Source: Roseicyclus mahoneyensis
GTDB taxonomy: Bacteria; Pseudomonadota; Alphaproteobacteria; Rhodobacterales; Rhodobacteraceae
Length of the DNA: 64,000 nt
Direction: 5' to 3'
Assembly: GCF_003148775.1 (NCBI RefSeq)
Contig: NZ_QGGW01000007.1
Location: 124,001 to 188,000 of the forward strand
Below, in pieces: positions 32,972-41,820 of this stretch. The notes under the pieces were generated by a model. The model ran no database searches. It saw only the letters and a program-made list of their open reading frames with translations, and had not been told where the DNA came from. The first letter of the stretch is position 1; the number at the start of each line of letters is the position of its first letter. Made by a program: the position numbers and the translations under genes.

Positions 32972-35263
32972 TCACACCACCTGCCCCCGCAAATCCACCC
33001 CCTCGGCCACACCCGTCACCTCCACGATCCCGAGGCCGAGCCTCAAGCGCCAGACGCCGCCGCCCAACTCCTGCACCTCAGGCGCCCCCGGCCAGCCGGA
33101 CAGGTCATAGACCGCGCGCGCGTCCCAGCCCTCGATCACGCAGACGCCGCCCCAGCGGATGCGGTAGCGCTTGGCGCCGGGGGCGGCCTCGATCCGCGTG
33201 ACGCCCGTGCCGACGAAGATCTCGTGGTCGCCCTCGGCCAGCCGGACCAGATTGCGGCCCGGGCCGGGGTCGATGGTGGAGGCGCCGGTCCCATCCTCGA
33301 TCACGTCATTGCCGTGGCCGCCCCAGATGCGGTTGCTGTTGGTGTGGCCGAAGATCACGTCATCGCCCGTGCCGCCGTCGAGCGTGTCGCGCCCCGGGCC
33401 GCCATGGAGCGTGTCGTTGCCCGCCTCGCCATAGAAGGCGTGGCGGCGGTTGGCCTGTTTGGCTTTCGCGATCAGCAGGTCGTTGCCCGCGCCGCCGTAG
33501 AAGGTGGCCGCCCCGTGTTTGGGGCCGATCATCACGTCGTCGCCGTCACTGCCCCGCAGGTCGATCTCGACCCGTTCGGAGGTCTCGAACTCGATCGGGC
33601 TGTCGGGGTGGGCGACGATGCGGATCACCTTGCCGGTCTGGCCATCGGCCTCGGCCCGGCTGACGACGGTGGCGATGCGGATCTTTTCGACATTGGCGGG
33701 GAGGTGCAGGACGTAATCGTCGGGCCCGGCCATGTACCACAGCGTGTCGGTGCCGCCGTCACGCTCCTCGACGATCTTTTCGGCGTCGGCGCCGTAGGCC
33801 CAGTAGTCGGTGTCTCCGCGCCCGCCCGCAAGGATGACGGAGCCGTCGACGGCCATCATGGCGTTGACGCCATCGGCGGGGTTCTCATGCCCGCGCAGGT
33901 CGAGGCCGAGGTTGAGCGCGCCCTTGACGAGGTCCGCGCGGAGCTGGGCAAGGGGGGCGGTGGCGGCGATGTTCGTGGTCTCGCCGGGGTCGTTGGCGAG
34001 GTCGTAGACGTGTTCCTCGCCATTGGGGTAGCGGAAGTAGCGGTAGTGGGTGAGGCCCTCGGTCGAGGGGCGGACGGACAGCGTGCCGAAGACGCAGGTG
34101 ACCGGCGACCATTGGCGGTCGTAGGTGCCGAAGGAGGGGTCGATCAGCGGCAGCAGCGATTGGCCCGAGGTCCAGTCGGGGCGGGGCGGCAGGCCCGCGA
34201 TATCCATGATCGTCTTGGGGATGTTGTGGAGCGAGACGGGGAGGGGGATTTCCTGTTCGGCGGTCATGGACGGGTGGCGGATGCCCAAGGGGATATGGGC
34301 GGCGCTGTCCCATTGCGACATCTTGTGGAAGCTGTCGTGGGTGCCGAGGTTGAAGCCGTTGTCGGAGAAGAAGATGGTCGTGGTGTCAGGTCCGAGCGGC
34401 GAGGCGTCGAGCGCGGCGAGGAAGCGGCCAAGCTCGTGATCCATGTGCGAGATGGCGGCGAAATAGGCGCGCACGACCTGTCGCCATGCCTCGTCGCCCG
34501 CTTTCTCGGGGGTCCATTGGCCGTTGGCGATATAGGCGGCCTCGTAGACGGCGAAACCGGGTTGGGGGCCGTGGTAGTCGTCGGCATGCGCGATGGAGGG
34601 CCAGCGGATCTGGGCCGGGTCGTATTGGGCGTAGAAGCGGTCGGGCGTGATCAGGTTGTAATGCGGGTGCTTGAAGCCAAGCTGGATCAGGTGGCGGCGG
34701 TTCGGGTCGGCGCGCGTGACGAAGTCGATGGCGTTCTGGGCGACGCGGTGGTCGTAGAAGCGGTCGTCTTGCGACCCGTCGTCATCGGGGTGGTTGACGC
34801 CTTTGATGCCGGGGCCGTGGGCGAGATAGGTTTTCACGCCGGCGCGCTTGCCGATGTCATCGGCGGCCGGTTCCTCATGGAAGAGGATGCGGCGGTAGGC
34901 TTCGGGCATGGGCTGGTAGTTGCTGTCGACCTTGCCGGTGGTGAAGGTGTGCCAGCCCGCGCGGCGGAGGTCGTATTGCCACGCTTTTTCTGGCCGGTAG
35001 ACGTCGCGCCAGAAGCGGTTGAGATCGACCAGACCCGAGCGGAAGGGGCTGATGCCGGTCGCCACCTCGGCGCGGCAGGGCGCGCAGAGCGGCACGGTGG
35101 CATAGGCGTTGGTGAAGCGGGCGGCCTGCCCCATGAAGCGGTCGAGGTTCGGGGTCTGGATCGGCAAGCCAAAGGCGTCGCGCCACGTGTAGACGTCGAT
35201 CAGGTCGTCGACCCAGATCACCACGATATGGCCGCCGCCGAGGCTGTCCCGGGTGAAGGTCAT
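32972..35263 (-). CDS. Secreted sulfatase with C-terminal RTX repeats
   Basis: A 763-residue fusion. Residues about 12-480 are an alkaline-phosphatase-fold sulfatase: metal ligands Asp19-Asp20, the formylglycine motif CAPCR (Cys60-x-Pro-x-Arg64), TGKVDSNYQPMP, and FFSDNGFNLGTHDSFHK. Residues about 571-660 hold GGxGxDxxx RTX calcium-binding repeats (GGAGNDLLI, GEAGNDTLH, GGPGRDTLD, GGTGDDVIF, GGHGNDVIE). There is no N-terminal signal peptide, so type I secretion is likely. It would release sulfate from an external polysaccharide or glycan once Cys60 is converted to formylglycine; the maturation enzyme and the exporter are not in the window. Its start overlaps the upstream gene by four bases. 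Confidence 0.88.
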   Translation of the reverse strand: MTFTRDSLGGGHIVVIWVDDLIDVYTWRDAFGLPIQTPNLDRFMGQAARFTNAYATVPLCAPCRAEVATGISPFRSGLVDLNRFWRDVYRPEKAWQYDLRRAGWHTFTTGKVDSNYQPMPEAYRRILFHEEPAADDIGKRAGVKTYLAHGPGIKGVNHPDDDGSQDDRFYDHRVAQNAIDFVTRADPNRRHLIQLGFKHPHYNLITPDRFYAQYDPAQIRWPSIAHADDYHGPQPGFAVYEAAYIANGQWTPEKAGDEAWRQVVRAYFAAISHMDHELGRFLAALDASPLGPDTTTIFFSDNGFNLGTHDSFHKMSQWDSAAHIPLGIRHPSMTAEQEIPLPVSLHNIPKTIMDIAGLPPRPDWTSGQSLLPLIDPSFGTYDRQWSPVTCVFGTLSVRPSTEGLTHYRYFRYPNGEEHVYDLANDPGETTNIAATAPLAQLRADLVKGALNLGLDLRGHENPADGVNAMMAVDGSVILAGGRGDTDYWAYGADAEKIVEERDGGTDTLWYMAGPDDYVLHLPANVEKIRIATVVSRAEADGQTGKVIRIVAHPDSPIEFETSERVEIDLRGSDGDDVMIGPKHGAATFYGGAGNDLLIAKAKQANRRHAFYGEAGNDTLHGGPGRDTLDGGTGDDVIFGHTNSNRIWGGHGNDVIEDGTGASTIDPGPGRNLVRLAEGDHEIFVGTGVTRIEAAPGAKRYRIRWGGVCVIEGWDARAVYDLSGWPGAPEVQELGGGVWRLRLGLGIVEVTGVAEGVDLRGQVV

Positions 35264-36042
35264 CCCGCGTCGTCCGACCAGAGCACGAAACGGCGCAGTG
35301 CCATCAGGGCGGCGCGGTCGGCGGGGGCATCCGACATCAGCAGCGCGCGGCCGGGCCAGAGCCAGACATCGGCGATGAGCGCGCCGCCCAGCGTCTTGGT
35401 CAGGCCTGCACGCTGGTTGCGGCAGCCGATGAAGAGGTTGGCAGGACCGAAGAGGACAGGGGCGGAGGCTTGGGCCTCGGCCTTTGCCTCGCCCACCACC
35501 TCGATCGCCAGCCGGTCGCCCGAGAGCGATACGAGGATGACGCGGGGCAGGTCCGCATCGGGCGCGGGAAAGGTCAGGTCGACAAGGCCCTTGTCGTCCT
35601 TGACCGTGACGACGCCCGCGGTCTCCGACAGGAACAGGCAGTTTTCGAACTCTGATCGCTTGGCGACGCCGCCGCTGTTGAAGGCCATGACGGTTTTGGC
35701 GTCCTCGCCCCAGGGCGGCAGGTAGCGCGCGGCAAGGGTGGCGCTGGTGGCGTCTTTGGTCACTTTGCCGGCCATCAGCCCGCAATGCAGCCCGTCGCGG
35801 CATTGCAGGCCCACAAGGTCCCCGGCCGCCCCGGTCAATCCGTTGCCGGTACTGGGGCCGGTCGGGCGCGCCAGCGTGCCGCCGAGGCGGTCGGCCCAGC
35901 CCGTCACGGCGCCGGTGGCATCCGTGCTCAGGTCCGCACCCGCCCACCAATGTGCGCCCATGCCTGCAAGCGTCTCGGCCAGCAGGTCCGCGCCCCCATC
36001 GCAGAGCGCGCCGGGGGGAAGGTGGTCGGGCAACTCAAGCAT
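35260..36042 (-). CDS. Unknown protein, possibly LamG/jelly-roll-like
   Basis: A 260-residue protein of unknown function. Segments such as LAARYLPPWGEDAKTVMAFN and ENCLFLSETAGVVTVKDD alternate hydrophobic and polar residues, as in a beta-sandwich (LamG or concanavalin-like) fold, and MLELPDHLPPGAL opens the protein. There is no signal peptide. The ATG chosen gives an eight-base overlap with the upstream gene (ATGCTTGA); an ATG four codons earlier is possible. Its stop overlaps the sulfatase start, so sulfatase, this protein and the one upstream form an operon. A role in binding the sulfatase's carbohydrate is a guess from the neighbours. Confidence 0.6.
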   Translation of the reverse strand: MLELPDHLPPGALCDGGADLLAETLAGMGAHWWAGADLSTDATGAVTGWADRLGGTLARPTGPSTGNGLTGAAGDLVGLQCRDGLHCGLMAGKVTKDATSATLAARYLPPWGEDAKTVMAFNSGGVAKRSEFENCLFLSETAGVVTVKDDKGLVDLTFPAPDADLPRVILVSLSGDRLAIEVVGEAKAEAQASAPVLFGPANLFIGCRNQRAGLTKTLGGALIADVWLWPGRALLMSDAPADRAALMALRRFVLWSDDAG

Positions 36043-37450
36043 GGCGGCCCTCATGAACCGGGAGGATCGCGGGCAGTGCCCAGCGGTGCAGCGGCGTGCC
36101 GGTGCGGCTGTCAAGGCTCCAGCCGTCGCGGAGCGCGCCGGGGATGCCTGCGGCATAGGTCAGGCGCAGGCCCTCGGCGCGCTGGCTCACGCGGACCAGC
36201 AGCGCCTGAGGGTCATCGGCGGCCAGCGTGACGGCCTCTACCACGATCCCCTCCGCCCCCGTGACGGCAAAGCCCGCCGTGCCGCCGCCGTCGATCACCA
36301 AAGGGCCATCGGCCTGCGCGGTGACGCGGATGACCGGCGCGCCCGGTTCCCATTCGGCCAGGAACAAGGTGGGGCAGCGCCAGCCCGCGCCGTCCGACAG
36401 GGCGGCGGCCGTCAACTCGGCCATGCGGCGGCGGGCGTCGTCAGACGGGCGGTCATAGGCGTCGCGGGCAAAAGGGTAGGAGGGGCTTGAGAAGATCAGC
36501 CGGTGATCGCCATGGTTCCACGCCAGTTCCCATTGGCCCTGCAAGACGGCCCCGGCGCTGGCCGGGTCGAGCCCGGCCTCGAACCGGGCGACAAAGAGCG
36601 GGCGGTCAAAGCCGAGCGCCCCAAGGCCCTGTTCCACGGCGCGCAGGGTGGCGAGCATCCCGTCGCGGTAGGCCACGGCATCGCCGGTGACATGTTCCAG
36701 CGCGTAATCGAGGCAGATGGCGAGGATCTTGGCGCGCTTGCCCATGCGGGCGGCGGCAGACTTGAGGTTGCCCGCCGCAATCAGCAGGTTCGTCACCGCG
36801 AGGCCCCGCGCCAGATCAGTGGCGCTGGCCGAGGCGTCGGTTTCCACGCGGGTGACGATCAGGGGCAGGGGGGCGAATTTCTCGATCTGCCAATGCAGGA
36901 TCGTTTCGGCCACCAGCGCCTCATGCGTCGCCTCGCGCAAGCCTTCCAGCCGATCGGTCACGGGGGCGGGTTCGATCCCCGCCATGCCGACGGCGCCGAT
37001 GTCATCCTCGGGTGCTGTGATGTGGTGGGGAAAGGCCGGGGCGCCGGGGGTTGCGAGCGCGGCGCGCGGGCCGCCGAGGCCGAGGATGCCCAGGACCGCG
37101 CCCGGCCCGTCGCCAAGCGTCGCGCCGCCGTCGATGTGGCGGCGAAAGCCACGCACGCCCTGCGCGCCGGGCAGGCGGGCGGTGAAGCGGAGCCAGTCGC
37201 CGTCTTGGGTGATGCCCCATGCGTCGATGCCGTCGAGCAGGTGGTCGATGTCGGTGGCGGGTTTTGGGGTGGCGGCTGCGGGGGGCGTCTGGCCGGGGGG
37301 CTGGCCGAGGCGCAGCGCGATGTCGGCGATGACCTTGTCAGACAGGCGCATGACGAGGCCGGTGGGGTCGTAGCGGATCACATCGCCATTCTGCGCGCGC
37401 ACGATGACACCATGGCCCGCGATCGGCTGTTCGTCGTCCTGCGTGCTCAC
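36035..37450 (-). CDS. Conserved hypothetical protein
   Basis: A 471-residue cytoplasmic or exported protein I cannot place. The N-terminal 70 residues (VIVRAQNGDVIRYDPTGLVMRLSDKV) look like a small separate module. A proline/alanine linker near 50-65 is followed by DHLLDGIDAWGITQDGDWLRFTA and a larger domain with ILHWQIEKFAPLPLIVTRVETDAS, ILAICLDYALEHV and ELAWNHGDHRLIFSSPSY. The latter pieces resemble an SGNH or sialate O-acetylesterase-like fold, but the GDS motif is not obvious. It is the first gene of the three-gene unit ending with the RTX sulfatase, so a role in the same surface carbohydrate is possible. Confidence 0.55.
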   Translation of the reverse strand: MSTQDDEQPIAGHGVIVRAQNGDVIRYDPTGLVMRLSDKVIADIALRLGQPPGQTPPAAATPKPATDIDHLLDGIDAWGITQDGDWLRFTARLPGAQGVRGFRRHIDGGATLGDGPGAVLGILGLGGPRAALATPGAPAFPHHITAPEDDIGAVGMAGIEPAPVTDRLEGLREATHEALVAETILHWQIEKFAPLPLIVTRVETDASASATDLARGLAVTNLLIAAGNLKSAAARMGKRAKILAICLDYALEHVTGDAVAYRDGMLATLRAVEQGLGALGFDRPLFVARFEAGLDPASAGAVLQGQWELAWNHGDHRLIFSSPSYPFARDAYDRPSDDARRRMAELTAAALSDGAGWRCPTLFLAEWEPGAPVIRVTAQADGPLVIDGGGTAGFAVTGAEGIVVEAVTLAADDPQALLVRVSQRAEGLRLTYAAGIPGALRDGWSLDSRTGTPLHRWALPAILPVHEGRHA

Positions 37451-37509
37451 ATGCTCCTCCGGCTTTTGCGTGCCACGTTAGGCGAGGCTGCGCCCAAGGT
37501 CACGCCCGG

Positions 37510-39321
37510 TCACGCCCCTGCGCGGTCGTATTGCAGGCTGCCGCCGCCCGCGCGCTCGACGTTCTCAGAGAAGCCCATGGCCGCCAGCACCCGGCCGTAG
37601 CCTTCGCGGAGTTTGCCCGCCTCTTCTTCGGTGACGAAGGGGACAAGGACGCGCCGCACGGTGCCGAGATCCTGGCCCGCCAGAACCTCGGGCGCGACAT
37701 CGGCGGGGCGGTTGAGGCGCAGGGCTGCGGGGCGGAAATCGCGCAGGTAGGCGGCGAGGCCACTGGCCTGCGCGCCGCTGTCGGAGGGGAAGCGCAGCGG
37801 TCCGTCGGTCCATTTCAGCCGGGCCGAATTCTCCACGCCCGCGCGGCGCGCGACCTCTTGCCCAAGCGCCACCAGTTCCGGGCGGCTGTCTTGTGCCATG
37901 ACCACGACGCCCTGCGAGATCTGCACCACACGGATGGGCAAGAAGCCCACGCCGGTCCCGATCTCCAGCACGCGGGCGCAGCCGTCGAGGTAGGCGGGGA
38001 TGTTGCGGGCGTGGCGCCGCTCGAACCGGCCCGCGACGATGGCGCTGAGCGCCTCGGGGCGGAAGACGCGGGCATCCGCAGGCAGCGGGATCTCGTGGTT
38101 GGGGATCCAGTCGCAGGGGATGTCCAAGCTCAGGTCGATGGGGGCGGGCATATGGGGATCGCCCCCTTCGACGGCCCAGCCCGCGATGGTTTCGGTGCGC
38201 CGCTCATCCTTGGGGCGGGCTTGGGATTTCTGTTCCACCTCGCTCATCAGGGCGGCGATCTTGGCGGGGTCGCGGGCCTTGGGCGGTTTGGCCTCCACGT
38301 TCGTGATCGGCACCTTGGAGGCTTCGATCAGGCTGTTGCGAAGCTCCTGATAGGCGGGGGTCTTGCGGTAGTCTTCGAGCCGCGCCTCCACCCGTTCGAG
38401 GGCGGCATGGTGCAGCTTGTTCAGGACCGGGTCCTTGAGCAGTTCGGCCATGATCCGGGCGCGTTCGGGCGCGTGGCGCAAGATGGCGCGATCCTCGACC
38501 TCGTTGCGGTCCTGCAGCGACCAGTAGTCGGCGTTATATTTGTCGGCCTTGTTGTTCACGTTGCCGCGGAATTTGCGCACGGCGTAGCTGTCCACCGATT
38601 TCACCGCGTAATGGTTCATCTGCGCCCAGTTGTAGCCGATGGTGCGCCGGATCGACCGCCAGCCGCGGAACTTGAAGTAATCCTCCATCGGCAGGCCCGA
38701 GCCGTTGAGCCAGTGGACGGTGTCGGGAAAGCCGTCCTCGAGGTGCTTGTTCTTGATCGTCGGGCGGTGGATGCCGAGTTTCCAGTATTCGGGGTCGAAC
38801 TTGAACAGCGTCTTGACGCCCCAGCCCTTGTTCCAGAGCGGGGGTGCCGCGCGGGTGTATTGCTCGGTCACGGGCGCGCGTGACCAGTCCACCACGCCGC
38901 CCGAGCCGAAGATGCGCCATGTTATGACGACGCCGGTGCCGCCGAGGGCCACGGTGTCATCGAGCATCCCCTCGAGATTGCCGGAGGGGTGATTGACGGA
39001 CAGAAACTCGTCGGCGTCGAAGACCAGTACCCAGTCGGCGGCGCCCACCAGTGGCTCGTTCTGCGCGTGGTTCAGGGCGGAGGGCTGCGGCTTGATGCCT
39101 TCGGGGATCACATTGGGGCGGTGGTAGCCCAAGCCCAGTTCCTCGAGCCGCATCAGCATCGTGTCGGTGCCGTCGGAACAGTCGTTGGTGTAGACGAGGA
39201 TGTCGGTGAAGCCCACGGCTAGATGGTGGGCGAACCATTCCAGAAGGAAGGGCGCCTCGTCCTTCATCATCGACACGGCCATGACTTTGCCGTGTTTCGA
39301 CATGGGTTTGAGATGCTTCAT
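37510..39321 (-). CDS. Glycosyltransferase / methyltransferase-like fusion protein
   Basis: A 603-residue protein. Residues about 10-330 are a Glyco_tranf_2_4 glycosyltransferase (VSMMKDEAPFLLEWFAHHLAVG, VYTNDCSDGTD, the DxD motif in FDADEF, GWGVKTLFKF, KLGIHRP). This part is clearly paralogous to the gene at 2096-3292. A charged linker follows. Residues about 455-600 have a methyltransferase-like motif I (RVLEIGTGVGFLP) and VVVMAQDSRPELVALGQ, so it may both transfer and methylate a sugar. The start MKHLKPMSKHG is preferred over a long unsupported extension. It is divergent from the Hint-domain gene. Confidence 0.8.
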   Translation of the reverse strand: MKHLKPMSKHGKVMAVSMMKDEAPFLLEWFAHHLAVGFTDILVYTNDCSDGTDTMLMRLEELGLGYHRPNVIPEGIKPQPSALNHAQNEPLVGAADWVLVFDADEFLSVNHPSGNLEGMLDDTVALGGTGVVITWRIFGSGGVVDWSRAPVTEQYTRAAPPLWNKGWGVKTLFKFDPEYWKLGIHRPTIKNKHLEDGFPDTVHWLNGSGLPMEDYFKFRGWRSIRRTIGYNWAQMNHYAVKSVDSYAVRKFRGNVNNKADKYNADYWSLQDRNEVEDRAILRHAPERARIMAELLKDPVLNKLHHAALERVEARLEDYRKTPAYQELRNSLIEASKVPITNVEAKPPKARDPAKIAALMSEVEQKSQARPKDERRTETIAGWAVEGGDPHMPAPIDLSLDIPCDWIPNHEIPLPADARVFRPEALSAIVAGRFERRHARNIPAYLDGCARVLEIGTGVGFLPIRVVQISQGVVVMAQDSRPELVALGQEVARRAGVENSARLKWTDGPLRFPSDSGAQASGLAAYLRDFRPAALRLNRPADVAPEVLAGQDLGTVRRVLVPFVTEEEAGKLREGYGRVLAAMGFSENVERAGGGSLQYDRAGA

Positions 39322-39497
39322 GCCTGATCCCCGGGCCTTCTGACGGGCGTTGCAGCACGATCTATCACGGGCGCGGTCGGGTGGTCTACAGGGCCGCATT
39401 CCCAGAAATGACCGAAACGCTGCCGTGCGGGGGCCGCAATCTCCCCGCAGATCTGCACGCGACGGCGACAAGACCGACCCGAGGCACGGACCCAGAG

Positions 39498-40454
39498 ATG
39501 AGCAACTTTACCTACGCATCCTACACCTCCTACCGCGAAGATCCCTTCTTTGGCGGCTTCATGCGGTTTCAATACAACGGCGCGGGCGGGACGATCACCG
39601 ACCCGACGAACGGCAGCGCGTTGCGACCCGAGATGCGCAATGACGACACGTTTCAGGTCACCGAAAGCTTCACGCTTTATCCTGACCCCGACGATCCCTC
39701 CATCGAGGTCGCGCTGACCTATGTCGGCACAATCGAGGTGAACGGCGAGCTGATGCCGGTCTTCGAAAGCATCTTCTTCGGCGACCTCTACCTTTTCTCG
39801 CAAACCGCTGCCCCCTTGCCGCAGGCGCTGGATGTGACCACGATCAACGAGGGTGAGGAATTCAGCTTTGCCATGTGTTTCGCGGAAGGCACGCGGATCG
39901 CCACGCCTTCGGGCGAGATGGCGGTCGAGACGCTGGCGCCCGGGGATATGGTGCTGACGGCGGATGGCCGTGCGGTGCCTGTGCTGTGGGTGGGGATCCA
40001 GACGCTGCGGCGCGGCTTTGCCCATGAGGACCGCAGCCCGATCAAGATCGCGGCCGGTGCGCTGGGCGGGGGACTGCCGCTGCGCGATCTGGTGGTGACG
40101 GCCGATCACGGAATGATCTTGGACGGTGTGATCGTGACCGCCGGTGCGTTGGTCAATGGCGACACGATCCGCCCCGTCGCGCGTGAGGCCCTGCCGCCGC
40201 GCTACCGCGTCTGGCATATCGAGACAGAGGCGCATGAGGTTTTGCTGGCCGAAGGCGCGCCGACGGAAAGCTTCGTGTGTTACACAGGCCGCGCCGGGTA
40301 TGACAATTTCGACGGCTATATGGCGTTGTTCGGGGTGGAACGGATGATCCCCGAGATGCGCTTGCCCCGGATCGCGGCCGCCCGGATGCTGCCGCCCGCC
40401 TTGCGTGCGCGGTTGTCTGGCTGTGTGGCGCAGATGGAAAACCGCGCGGCCTGA
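39498..40454 (+). CDS. Hint (hedgehog/intein)-domain protein
   Basis: A 318-residue protein. The first 125 residues are a beta-rich N-terminal domain without known motifs. The rest is a Hint_2 domain, starting at the conserved Cys127 (MCFAEGTRIATPSGEMAVETL, APGDMVLT), followed by LWVGIQTLRRG, VTADHGMILDG and WHIETEAHEVLLAEGAPTESF. Such proteins in Rhodobacteraceae are usually exported by type I systems, and the Cys could catalyse self-processing. There is no classic signal peptide. The ATG giving MSNFTY is preferred to an upstream ATG. A strong terminator overlaps its stop. It is adjacent to the RTX sulfatase block. Confidence 0.82.
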   Translation: MSNFTYASYTSYREDPFFGGFMRFQYNGAGGTITDPTNGSALRPEMRNDDTFQVTESFTLYPDPDDPSIEVALTYVGTIEVNGELMPVFESIFFGDLYLFSQTAAPLPQALDVTTINEGEEFSFAMCFAEGTRIATPSGEMAVETLAPGDMVLTADGRAVPVLWVGIQTLRRGFAHEDRSPIKIAAGALGGGLPLRDLVVTADHGMILDGVIVTAGALVNGDTIRPVAREALPPRYRVWHIETEAHEVLLAEGAPTESFVCYTGRAGYDNFDGYMALFGVERMIPEMRLPRIAAARMLPPALRARLSGCVAQMENRAA

Positions 40455-40466
40455 GGGGCCGCGCGG
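40442..40466 (+). terminator. Terminator of the Hint-domain gene
   Basis: CCGCGCGGCC / GGCCGCGCGG, a perfect ten-base stem with a five-base loop holding the stop codon, followed by ACGTTTTCTC. It ends the gene and may also insulate the convergent membrane-protein gene. Confidence 0.75.
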
Positions 40467-40489
40467 ACGTTTTCTCAGGATCAGGCGGG

Positions 40490-41698
40490 TCAGGCGGTGC
40501 GCAGCGCGCCGCTTTGAGTGGCCCGGAAGTGGCGGCGGTGCAGGAAGATCACCAGCGCCACCGCGACGGCCTGAAGGGCAAGGGCCACGGCGGTCAGTGC
40601 CCAGTAGGCCACCCCGAATTTCTCGATCAGTCCGGCGGCCACCAGACCGTTGTTGACCCAGAATTGCGTCAGGACCGACATCGCCACGGGCGGGCAGACC
40701 AGTGCGTAGTTGCCGGGGCTGATCACCTCGCCGGTGAGAAAGCGGCGGGCGTAGCCGGTGGCGGCCAGAACCGTCAGGCCAAAGGCGGCGAAGAGAACCT
40801 CGACCGACAACAGGCGCGTCAGCATCATCATCCGGTCGGCGGCGGCCATTTCGGCCTCGAAGCTGACGCCAAGGCCATGGGCCTGACGCAGCATCAAGAT
40901 GCCGAGGATCGTGGTGATCGGGACGACCATCATCAGCGTGGGCGCCTGTTCGGCGGCGACGCCGTTCTCCATGATCGAGCGCAACCCGAGGATCAGCCCG
41001 ACGACGGTGATGAGGACGGCGGCGATGAAGAAGAAGCTCGAGAGGATCAGGGCGATGCCGGCGACGGTGACGTTCGCGCTCATGGCGGCGGGGGCGGACA
41101 GGCCGACGCCGGTCATGGCGAGCGCGAAGGCGGGCAGCATCTGGGCGAAGGAGTTGTTCTTGGCGCAGTCGAAGCCACCCGAGGCGGTGACCCGCGCGAT
41201 GAACTGACCGAGTTGCTTGAAGGCGAGCCAGCCCACGGCGAGGAAGGCGACCATGGCCAGCGGAAAGAGGTATTCGACGACCGACCACAGGCCGGGGACA
41301 AAGACCATGCCGAGGATGAAGCCGCCATTGATCGACATGGCAAGCGCCAGCGGCAAGGCCATCATCTGGGTCTGGGCGTTGGAATTGGCCAGCGCCCGGC
41401 CTTTCTCGGAGGCGGCAAAGCCGCGCATCTTGCGCAGGTTCCAGATCAGGAGCGACAGGTTCAGCGCGCCGAAGATGGCGATGCCGGCCAGTGCGATTGC
41501 GATGGCCACTGTCAGCGCCGGGTTGCCCGAGGCGAGGGCGGCGGTGATGTCTTCGAACACGGCGACGGTTTTGCCAGGGTGCGGCACCCAGTGCATGAGA
41601 TACATGTAGAAGGTGACGCTCAGGCCGCCTGCGCCGACGGAGGCGAGGAAGTAGAGCGGCGACCATTGGTCTGCGGGGCGTTTGAGGGTGTTGGGCAT
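40490..41698 (-). CDS. Multi-pass membrane protein, TDT/SLAC1-like
   Basis: A 402-residue integral membrane protein with about ten membrane helices. The opening PLYFLASVGAGGLSVTFYMYLMHW and GVGLSAPAAMSANVTVAG-like helices suggest an anion channel or dicarboxylate carrier of the TDT/TehA/SLAC1 kind, but no diagnostic motif fixes the family. The start MPNTLKRP is chosen because a membrane protein begins there; upstream in-frame sequence is shadow from the next gene. It lies about 120 bases downstream of the bile-acid-type transporter gene on the same strand. The transported solute is unknown. Confidence 0.7.
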   Translation of the reverse strand: MPNTLKRPADQWSPLYFLASVGAGGLSVTFYMYLMHWVPHPGKTVAVFEDITAALASGNPALTVAIAIALAGIAIFGALNLSLLIWNLRKMRGFAASEKGRALANSNAQTQMMALPLALAMSINGGFILGMVFVPGLWSVVEYLFPLAMVAFLAVGWLAFKQLGQFIARVTASGGFDCAKNNSFAQMLPAFALAMTGVGLSAPAAMSANVTVAGIALILSSFFFIAAVLITVVGLILGLRSIMENGVAAEQAPTLMMVVPITTILGILMLRQAHGLGVSFEAEMAAADRMMMLTRLLSVEVLFAAFGLTVLAATGYARRFLTGEVISPGNYALVCPPVAMSVLTQFWVNNGLVAAGLIEKFGVAYWALTAVALALQAVAVALVIFLHRRHFRATQSGALRTA

Positions 41699-41820
41699 GG
41701 CATTTGTCTCCTTGATTGGAGACAGGGTTACGCCCTGCGGGTCGGTGGTGTCGGTGACTTTGTTACCAGCGTCAAACGAATTGAGGGGGGGAAACGCGCG
41801 TTTTCCGGCTGCCCCCCCGG

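Noticed and set aside
33224-35725. An 833-codon open frame antisense to the sulfatase
   Set aside because: The opposite strand has full sulfatase and RTX motifs. The antisense frame is low-complexity Val/Gly/Ala/Asp sequence with no family pattern.
38534-38920. A 128-codon frame on the minus strand inside the glycosyltransferase-methyltransferase gene
   Set aside because: It is the plus-one shadow of the real frame, which has a conserved DxD motif and family segments throughout.
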